Source of the DNA: Heterodera schachtii | Taxonomy: Eukaryota > Nematoda > Chromadorea > Rhabditida > Heteroderidae | NCBI GenBank assembly: GCA_023374025.1 | Contig: SIJG01000155.1 | Location: 40,704 to 104,703, forward strand | Direction: 5' to 3' | Length of the DNA stretch: 64,000 bases | Part shown: piece after piece, positions 56,016 to 64,000 of the stretch | Layout of the letters: every line of letters begins with the position of its first letter | Numbering within the stretch: the stretch's first letter is position 1 | Notes under the pieces: model-generated | What the model was told of the DNA's origin: nothing | What the model saw: only the letters and a program-made list of their open reading frames with translations | Database searches by the model: none | Position numbers and translations under genes: made by a program

Positions 56016-58000
56016 TTCATTACCGTCGGTTCATTTTTGTCGCAATTAGCACAATTTTCCAAGTCCGAATGATTTCGTCGTCACAAAGGGTAATTGCAGA
56101 ATTATGTATTGCGTTAGAAACTTTTATTTTTACAAATGCGAAGCAAAACGAAAAAACAAACATTTTTATAGTCATGAATAGAGCCCGGATTTTAGAAATG
56201 CTAAATTTTCCCCGTCAGAGTTGACCAACCTTTAATTTTTCTTTTAAAAAATTGGCTCGAATTCACAAAACAGATCATTTTTTTACAAAATCTTTGTTTG
56301 CATCATGATTTAGATTATTTTTTTTATACGAAAATTAAAAAAAATTTAAAAATGGTTTAAAAAATTGGAAAATTTTAAGTTTTTAAGTGTGCGATCCGCG
56401 ACCGCGAGATTTTTCTGTCCGCGCCCTACCCCTGGTTTTACCCTCGAAGTCGGACTTTCCACTCTTTATTATCACACTCTTATCTCATTTATCCCATTCA
56501 TCCCCGCCCCTTTCCGTTCCCTTCACATTTTACTTCCGACAGTGATCAGTAGGGATCAATTTTCGATTTAGAGCGACTTTTTAGCAACTATTTTTAACTA
56601 TTTTCGCTTATGAAATTTTTTAGCAACTATTTTGGCTTGTGAAATTTAGAAAAAAAAACTATTTTTTCAACTATTTCTGCTTTTCAACAAAAAAATTATT
56701 ATGAAAAAAGTAATAAAAATTCAAAAATACACCCCCAGCAATCGACTTTTCAAAAAGCAAAAATCCTGGCCATGATTTGCCGGACAATGAAAAATTTTAC
56801 GCCAGAAAATCTTCAAATGTGTTTAATTTACAATTATTCAACCGAAATAGATAAAGAATGAGTCAATTTTTGACATGTTTTTCCAATAAGGTACCTATTT
56901 CGCGATTTTTAGCACCTAAAAATCCGTTCCCTGGTGATCAGTTAGTTAGTCGTAAGTCACAGTCGAGTCGTTAACCCGGATTCGTTCCCCAAATCGTCCT
57001 CCCCGTTTATTAAAAAATTACATCGCTAAATTTGGAACTTTTTCGCCACTATTTTGCCATTTTTTTTCACTATTTAGTTAATTATTTTGGCATTTTTTGC
57101 CACTAAAAATCCGGGCCCTCGTCATGAAGAGAGGGAAATGTTTTTGTACCTTTTTGTTTATGTGTCATGAATTGAATTTAGTCAGTTTATTTTTAAAAGA
57201 TTGCTTCTTTTATTTATTTATTTCTTTTTATAGATTCAAGATTAAATGGATTAATTTTTGTAAAATTTACAGTTCCATTTTTTGATTTTATAATTAGGGC
57301 TGGGAATTTAAGTCAAAATTTTTATTTGATTTTTTTTCTTTTTACTACTTTTGGGGTTTTTATGACTTTTTCTCACTTTTAAGGCAGCATTTGAAATCCA
57401 TTAAAAAATGCCGAAAAATAAATCGTTCGACAGTGAAATGGTAATTGAAATTCATATACAATTGAAAATATAACCAAAATTAACTTTTTTGATTAAGTTA
57501 TTTGTTTTGCTGGCTAAAAAGGGTTAATAAAATTTTTATTTGCTTATTTTGAGATTTTTTGTGCCTAAAAACGAAGCCCTGCTGATAATATATGTACAAT
57601 CTAATAAATTAATTGTCCATTCCGGCACCAACCTTTTTTATTAATTTCCAAAACAAAAAAAATTTTCAATATAAATCAAAATAACAAATAAAAATCAATA
57701 TATGAATTAAAAAATATATTCAATGTGGGATTGAAAAGGCGGATAAAGATGTTTTCATCAATTTTAAAGAACATAAAACATGTTTCTTCTGCAGATTTGG
57801 CTAAAATCAGAATTTATTTAAATGAAATTTATGAAAAATATTTTGTGAGATTAAAAACCAAATTTATTTTGGTCGTATTCTCATTTGGACATTTAAAAAT
57901 CCTCATTTTAAATCCTTAAATAATAATAAAATAATTTGTCCTAATTAGTAATTACTACTTGCTCCGCTTTGAATGCTGTTGTTTCCCCGTTTCTTCTAAG
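56016..58000. other. AT-rich region, no gene identified
   Basis: Contains tttttagcaactatttt-type words (56575-56720), again at 57000-57110 as cactattttgcc, which look like another degraded element with copies on both sides. A frame at 57746-57919 (MFSSILKNIKHVSSADLAKI) has ordinary amino-acid content but no homologue or splice context that I can see, so I leave it uncalled. Confidence 0.45.
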
Positions 58001-59640
58001 CAACACACAAAATGTCCGTGCCGTGATGTCGGCCCCCATTTGAAGAAGCTTGTGCCATCCTACAGAATTTTTTAATCATTTTTCACCAATTAGAAAATAT
58101 GAAAATACAATGAATGAGTCATTTGCAAAAGACATTGTCGCAGGTTTGCTGCTGCGTTTCACCGCAGATTCTGTAGCAGCTAAATTGAACAAAAACTAAT
58201 GAAAAATAATCAGAAAAACTAAAATATTAAATTACAAATCATTAAATTATATTATTTAAACTAAATATTGCCATACAATTGATGCGTTATACAACACATG
58301 GTCAATTATTATTATTATTATTATTAACAATAATTATGTCATTAATTAACTATCTGACAAACTAACACATTGTCTGTGACGCAACACTGGTGAAGCAGAA
58401 GATCTAATTAAATTAAATTAAATTTAGGTAAAAAAATTATCTTTCAAATATTAAGTGATTTTTTTAAAATGGATTTTCCGAATTTCTCTCAAGATTGTTT
58501 TCGCCTCTCTCATTCAAAAAATCAAAAAAAAAATTTTTTTTTTTGAAGAATTAAAAATATATTTAATCAAATTTAGAGAGTAATTAAAAAAATTTTTTGT
58601 GAAAGTTTAATTTTAAACAAATTTTATAATAATTTTGTGTGATAGAAAATAGAATTATATAAAGAAAATTTTCTATTTTATTTATATTTTAAGAAAAATT
58701 TGAAGAAAAAAAAACATTGAAAAAGATTTTTTAATTCTCTTCATCCTTCAAAATTTTCTTGAATTTTTGAAATGAGGCTAAGAAGTGGAGGGGAGGCACG
58801 CAGAAACGACCATTTTTACACTTTTACAAAACTACAAAATAAACGCAAAAATTCGTACGTTTCTTCAACTCTTCGGGCGGCACATGCGGCACGGCACAAC
58901 TGCTGGAGGCAGCGGTGGCACGACAAACTGTTTGTTGTCCATTTCTTTGCACCTTTTTTACCAAATTGGCATTGGCATGAAATGTGTTCTTTTTGTTGAT
59001 AACTCTTTCCGTCAATTCCTCATCATTTTGGTACACATCCTTTTCGGGAGTTACAGAACATCCCCAGCAGGGGATGAAAATAGGCACCAAAAAATTGCAA
59101 AAAAGGCATGAAAATAAGCATGTAAAGAATTTTTATTAAGGATTTTAAGGGAGCAAAACACGTAAGAGTTAATCAAAAAACTTAATGTTGTTCATTTAAA
59201 TCATTATTAATATTTTAAATTTGTTTTCGAATAAGGCAAATTTTTTAAACGAAAAATTTTTATCAATAAAAAAAATTAAAATTCGACGATCAATTTTTGA
59301 CAAAATGTTTCAATTCTTAGGGGTGTACTTTCTGAAAGTTTTTTCTGGTCTTTTCTTAGGAATGTTTTTTCCCGATTTTATTGCATTTTTAATGGAATTT
59401 TTTGGAAAAAAATGCCAAAAAAGGCCTCAACATCGGTCTCTAATTATAATAAACAATAATTGTGTCCATTAACTAATTGACAAACTCACGCATCATGCAG
59501 TGTTGAGTGATTCCAGAACTACAGCTCCAGCATCCAACACATGTTCTTTGATGTCCTCCCATGCTTTTTCAATTGATTGGCCAATCTGAAAGGGTGTGGT
59601 GGTGCCGTTATTTCTCCGTTTTGAAAGCAAAGCGGAAGAA
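57959..59640 (-). other. Possible duplicated exon pair on the minus strand
   Basis: Minus-strand 58070-57959 reads WHKLLQMGADITARTFCVLL then RRNGETTAFKAEQVVITN and a stop. Minus-strand 59640-59493 reads ALLSKRRNNGTTTPFQIGQS then IEKAWEDIKEHVLDAGAVVL to a stop. The two share the LL-x-R-x-N-G-x-T-T-x-F pattern and flanks (attaacaataattatgtc near 58323, aataaacaataattgtgtcc near 59448), so they may be tandem relatives of one gene. Between them, 58824-59090 is also open on the minus strand. I cannot name the family, and coding status is uncertain. Confidence 0.35.
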
Positions 59641-59732
59641 GCGATCGTTTGATTTAAATAAGAGATCGGCCCCTGGACCTGGATGGATCTAGCTAGGCCT
59701 TGATTTTTCATAAACCTGGATTTTCGTGGGTT

Positions 59733-59975
59733 TTTATCAAGGAAATCCAGGTCCACGTATAACACGAAATCCAGGCCCAGGTCGAACACGAAATCCAGGC
59801 CCAGGTCAAACACGAAATCCAGGCCCAGGTCGAACACGAAATCCAGGCCCAGGTCGAACACGAAATCCAGGCCCAGGTCGAACACGAAATCCAGGCCCAG
59901 GTCAAACACGAAATCCAGGCCCAGGTCGAACACGAAATCCAGGCCCAGGTCGAACACGAAATCCAGGCCCAGGTC
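59733..59975. repeat. 24-bp minisatellite, about nine copies
   Basis: The unit aaatccaggcccaggtcgaa plus cacg is repeated with very few changes (some units have gtcaaa for gtcgaa). The unit length is a multiple of three, so the array stays open in several frames: on the minus strand it would encode repeats of FDLGLDFV and joins a downstream open stretch. The flanks (ctggacctggatggatctag at 59668, ggtccaggtccaaag at 59993) contain the same ccaggtcc word in shorter form. Confidence 0.95.
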
Positions 59976-60404
59976 TACCTAACACGGAATTCCGGTCCAG
60001 GTCCAAAGTTTGGTGTTTTCCCGAAAATTAAAATTAATAAACAAGTCTCGCTGCGGATCACAAATCAGTGTGTCTCCTGTATATTTTATTTGCCGTACTT
60101 TAATGTAAAAATGAAATTTGAATGAGTTTCAGGGACGGGGTTCGAATTAGGCAAAATGAGTGCCAGATTCATTTCACGAGACCTAAATTTGTCCAAAAAA
60201 AATTAATTCAACTTCCATATAATTAATGAATTTCCGTATCAAAATTTAAAAAAGTGCCAAACTTACATTTTTGTAGAAGTAAGTTATGACCGAAAGAAAG
60301 CTTCCGGCGTACGCGTACTCAATTTGCAGGGTAATCACCAAATTGACAAAATGACCAAATGTCGAGACATTGTTTTTTGTGTATTTGTATTTTGGCAATT
60401 ATTC

Positions 60405-60925
60405 TAAGAAATTATGGTACTTTTCCGTTTTGTGACCCGCCCCTGAAATTTTCAAATAAAAAGTAATTTCTAGGGTAATTTGGGGTGCTGATCACGAATT
60501 GATTTTTTCGCAACTCGGGAATATTTTTTTACGATGATTAGAGTAAGCCTAGCATGCGCGAAATTAAAGGGAGAAAGTCTCTGAAGGGTAAGAAATTGAT
60601 AGCACTACGTGCATTAGGTCGTTTTGTTACACTTTTGAATTTTGTCGAGAATTAAATTTCCTATTTTTTGTTCGAGTCCGGGTTCGGGTTTCGATTTCGT
60701 CAAAATGGATGTCATAGCCGTTTCCAGCGACCTTGAAAACCCCTATAAATTTGTTTTCCTTTAAATTTATGAATTTCGAATTTTTGTTCGAATTCGGGCT
60801 CGGGATTCGAAATTTTGAAAAATAAATGCCATATTCGTGATCAGCGCCCCAAATTACCCTAGAAATGACTTTTTATTTGAAAATTTCAGGGGGGTCACAA
60901 AACGGAAAAGTACCGAAATTATTTT
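60405..60925. repeat. Foldback/MITE element with ~80-bp inverted arms
   Basis: Left arm about 60412-60497 (tggtacttttccgttttgtg ... aggggtaatttgggg-like end with gctgatcacgaat) and right arm about 60836-60920 are inverse copies with few mismatches. The interior has two related stretches beginning tttttgttcgagtccggg (60667) and tttttgttcgaattcggg (60783). Similar words occur at 18356-18430. No gene is inside; the target duplication is not clear. Confidence 0.7.
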
Positions 60926-62219
60926 AAATATTATTTTCATTATTAAATTGGACGGAAAAATTTTTATGGTTTTTTTGAAAATAAATTTATTAATGAGCAA
61001 AATGAATGATTAATAACAAAATAAATGGACAGAATGAAAACAGTCCCAATGATTTGTGATTAAATCGGATTTCGCTGATTCATCAAAAAATGCACCACAA
61101 AAAGTGCGTTTCCTAATGAAATTGACTTAATTATCATAAAGTTAAAAAAATATATAATAAATAAATTTAAAAAAATAAATAAAAATTATTTACTTTTTGA
61201 ATTATTTGACTCAATTAGTTAATTAATTCAGGTGATTTATACGACAATTATCATATTGCAATAAATAAACAAATATTCTTGGTTATGATAAGACCACAAT
61301 ACAGTAATTTTGCTTATAAATACAGTACTCTGGAATTCCGAAGGCCAAAAAATTCACCGAAGTCCGGCCTAAAAAGTCACAGAAATACATTCCACCACCG
61401 TTTGTTGGGTGCTTGATGTTGATGTGCCCTGCGGCCATTGGGTGCAATAAATTGCTGCTTCGTTAATTTTCTTTCTGATCAGTCCGAAATTTGTATTTTT
61501 GTTTCAGTTTGAGTTGGCCAATGGCAAATTAATTACGGCCAAATGATGATAAAAAATGAGAATAGAAAAACATATTATTTTGCTTTCATTGAACAAAAGT
61601 ATGTCCAACATAAATGATGGAGAAATCAAACAAAAATACATACAAAAAAAGAAAGTGCTTTAATTAATATGCAAAAGTGCAAAAGGCATAGCCTGTCCAC
61701 AAGAATCATATGCTTTTTTGATATCCCCGAAAATGAAAATGCATGAGCTTCAAATTTTAGTTTCGAAAGATTAACTAAATACAATTCTGGAGAGAAACCA
61801 AGATAATCTTTGGCATAATAAAAGTTCGACCATATTTTTAAAATTATTTTTTATTCATAGCCATAGCAGTTAATTCATTTCGACTGGAATTGTATGAATA
61901 AACATTTGTTTAAGTTTTTTCAAATTGTTTCCTTGCGCAAATTTTCCCAATATTTGTAAGAAGTTTGCCTAAGAAAGTCAACCCCCCCCCCCCTTAATGA
62001 GAGCTCCTCCCTCCCCTCCACCCCAACAGAATAAAATAAGTTTTGTATAAAAATAATTATAGACTTAATGAAATTAAATTAATGCACTATTAATAAGCCA
62101 AAAATAATGAAATTAATTACGGCATTATCAATTTTTTGGCAAATTCGATTCAGTTTTCCAGTAGGCACTTATTTATTTTTAAAAAATTATAATTGAAATG
62201 TGCGAAGTCGACGAACAAT
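60926..62219. other. AT-rich stretch, one weak exon candidate
   Basis: The sequence is mostly AT-rich, with a poly-C tract at 61982-61993. Minus-strand 61475-61366 is open (CTQWPQGTSTSSTQQTVVEC then a stop) and could be a terminal exon of the minus-strand gene upstream at 62824, but splice support is weak. Confidence 0.4.
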
Positions 62220-62527
62220 TTAACACACCGAGTCAAAAAACGAGACATGTGTTTCTAATTCATCAAATTGTTTAACATTTACTTAGAAAAAGCTTCTCCT
62301 GATCAAGAGCTTTCGAATGATACTAACATTGTCCAATTTGGTTGGCAAAAATTCAAAAATAATTCCCAAAAATCGTCTTTTTTAATATTTTGGACAAAAA
62401 TAAATAAAAACATTTTGCACAACGGACTCGAACCGCCCTTGGTCCCTTTTCTATCTTACAAAAACCACTTCGCGACACATGCATTTACTTTTTGAACTGG
62501 GAGCCCAAAATTGACTCGGTGTGTTAA
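62220..62527. mobile_element. MITE with TTAA target and 13-bp perfect inverted repeats
   Basis: CACACCGAGTCAA (62224-62236) and its inverse (62511-62523) are flanked on both sides by TTAA (62220-62223 and 62524-62527). A TTAA duplication is typical of piggyBac-type elements. The interior holds a tRNA-like segment (62425-62495, minus strand) and the word agctttcgaatgatactaac (62308-62327), which recurs elsewhere in the window. There is no transposase. Confidence 0.8.
62425..62495 (-). repeat. tRNA-like sequence inside the TTAA MITE
   Basis: On the minus strand gggcggttcgagtccg is a perfect B-box/T-arm match, and tgtcgcgaagtggtttttgt lies upstream where an A box would be. Stems do not close into a convincing cloverleaf, and there is no clear anticodon arm. 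It is probably tRNA-derived sequence; a degraded tRNA gene is the alternative. Confidence 0.4.
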
Positions 62528-62823
62528 AGATCAAAAGTGAATTTGAAACTGAAGTCAAATTTGCCTCTTTGCGTTTTGGAATTCGGTTGAAGAAAACAGA
62601 TGAAATCTGTGAAAATTAACACCTTTGTAAAATTTTCAACTTAAAATTTAAGCCACAAACCAAGACGCATTGAAACGAGCAGTAAGCGCTTCAACATCTT
62701 AAAATTTAAAAAATTCTATTATTGAATTTGAAAATAAGACGAAATAACAAAGGACCATTCAATTTAGGGCTGGGAAGAAAATGATCAGTTTTCCCCATTT
62801 TCTGAGATATTAATGGAACTTAC

Positions 62824-64000
62824 ATATTGCTGCTCGCAATGTGTAATCCGCATCTTGTCTCTCATTGATGGCCTGCTTCAACGCCAACAATTGTTCATGA
62901 AAAACATTGAAATTGTAATAGCTTGTCAATGTTTGGCACAACTGCGCTTGTGTCAGGCCAGTGGTGAATGGCAATCCCACTTCGCGCGCCAGATCTGTAA
63001 ATTTTTTGCTCAATTATCATGACTTTAGTTTATGATACCCATGTATAAACTAGCTTGGCAACACTCGCCCCCCAATTCCCTGACGTTTCCAAATTCCCAT
63101 GGAAAATTTTGAAAAATTTAGTGATTTTTAAAAAAAATTTCAAAAGTAGAAAAATTTTTCTGATTTTCTTAAAATTTTCTGCTTTTATTTTCTTTAAAAT
63201 TTTCTGGCTTTTTAAATTTTCTAAATTATAAATTTTTTAATGAATAAGTAACTTACCACCGATGATCTGGTACAAAACAGTGCGGTTAACAAAAATGACG
63301 GCGGCCAAAAGATGCCCAATGGCGATATTAAGTCGTGTGGCCTTAATTAATTTTTTTATAACCGATAATAAATTTTGACAAATTTTATTCGTACCAACTA
63401 ATAAAATTTTTTAAGCCAGTCATGTTGTTTCCCCAATAAAAAATTATCAAAAATTGAGGAAACCCTTGTTATTCCCCAACGAGGTTTTAATGGCAGGAAA
63501 ATAATTAACTCGTAAAACAATTCAGCAGGCAAAATATTTTTTTTATTTTTTGTCATTTTAAGTAAAAAATGATTTATTTCATTAGAGCAAATCCAGTTTC
63601 GCTTTTGCTAGAAGGCATTTTGGCGTTTATTGTCCACGCAAATTTTATTTGCGGAACTGTCAGCAAAGAAAATAATGACCCAATTTAAATAATATATAAA
63701 AATTACTGATGTGGCGAAGTTCATCATTTAGGGATTTTGTTAAAAGAAATCTAATGAATTTAAATTGAAAAATTAAAAATGAATGGAAAGGATGGCTTCT
63801 AATGTTAGATTTAAATTCATCGGCCATTCGAAGGGTGATCAAATTGCTTTCGTTGGTTAACAGAAATTTTCCCACATTCCTTGGCCGTAACGGAAGGATG
63901 TGTTGATAAAATCTTTCAGTCCATTTGATTGCTTTTGTTACAATAATTATAACGTCAATGAATAATGGACGCAAAAAAATTTTTTAATTTAATTTGTTAA
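62824..64000 (-). CDS. Unidentified membrane-protein gene, partial (runs off the window)
   Basis: Two well-supported exons on the minus strand: 63257-63341 (ATRLNIAIGHLLAAVIFVNR then TVLYQIIGG, a likely membrane segment) ending in a gtaagt donor, and 62824-62994 (LAREVGLPFTTGLTQAQLCQ, then NFNVFHEQLLALKQAINERQ) bounded by ttacag and gtaagt. The junction is phase 1 in both. An upstream exon candidate at about 63780-63937 reads KWTERFYQHILPLRPRNVGK and LLTNESNLITLRMADEF. A multi-span receptor or transporter is possible; I cannot assign a family. The start lies beyond 64000 and the 3' end, beyond the donor at 62823, was not found. Confidence 0.55.

Noticed and set aside
59733..59975. CRISPR-like or structural-protein repeat
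   Set aside because: A head-to-tail 24-bp minisatellite without spacers; coding is not supported by splice sites or a start.
60120..60180. tRNA-like B box (ggggttcgaattagg)
   Set aside because: No A box at a suitable distance and no stem pairing; a single word is not enough.

Overview
This is a eukaryotic window, very AT-rich, with small exons and short introns that mostly end in a TTTTCAG-type acceptor. That intron style, a CYP3-clan-like cytochrome P450, and several short secreted proteins without recognisable enzyme domains suggest a nematode, possibly a plant parasite. I infer this from gene style; no species marker is present. There are no prokaryotic signals, CRISPR arrays, rRNA genes or convincing functional tRNA genes.

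Layout. 0.6-4 kb: a minus-strand gene built of two repeated modules, disabled by point changes and by a 2.06 kb hAT insertion. 4.0-7.7 kb: a nested stack of transposons (hAT containing PIF/Harbinger containing a hAT MITE). 9.0-14.75 kb: a 13-exon cytochrome P450 with every hallmark motif, but with two damaged splice acceptors, one phase mismatch and a hAT in its largest intron. 14.4-55.4 kb: a degenerate tandem array with a period of about 12 kb. Its ideal unit is a P450 3' fragment, then a repeat-rich spacer, a two-module FLYWCH-like zinc-finger gene, a secreted helix-turn-helix-like gene, a second secreted gene of 175 residues, and the next P450 3' fragment. FLYWCH copies lie at 19.0, 28.0 (3' part only), 34.0 and 46.0 kb; the last but one and the last read intact (386 and 388 residues). 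The secreted genes lie at 30, 31, 40, 41 and 53 kb. Unrelated inserts interrupt the array: an unrecognised coiled-coil/acidic-repeat locus at 23.8-27.8 kb and the 3' half of a Ty3/gypsy element at 49.9-51.5 kb surrounded by perfect palindromes. 55.4-62.5 kb is mostly MITEs, a 24-bp minisatellite and AT-rich sequence. At 62.8-64 kb the exons of an unidentified membrane protein gene run off the right edge on the minus strand.

How it works together. There is no pathway here. The window is best read as a rapidly duplicating accessory region in which secreted-protein and zinc-finger genes were copied together. hAT-superfamily transposons shaped it strongly: six elements have recognisable 8-bp target duplications, exact or at one end degraded, and three insertions have an empty allele preserved in a paralogous block inside the window. 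Most gene copies are broken. The best candidates for functional genes are the FLYWCH genes at 34.0 and 46.0 kb and the 175-residue secreted gene at 53.2 kb.
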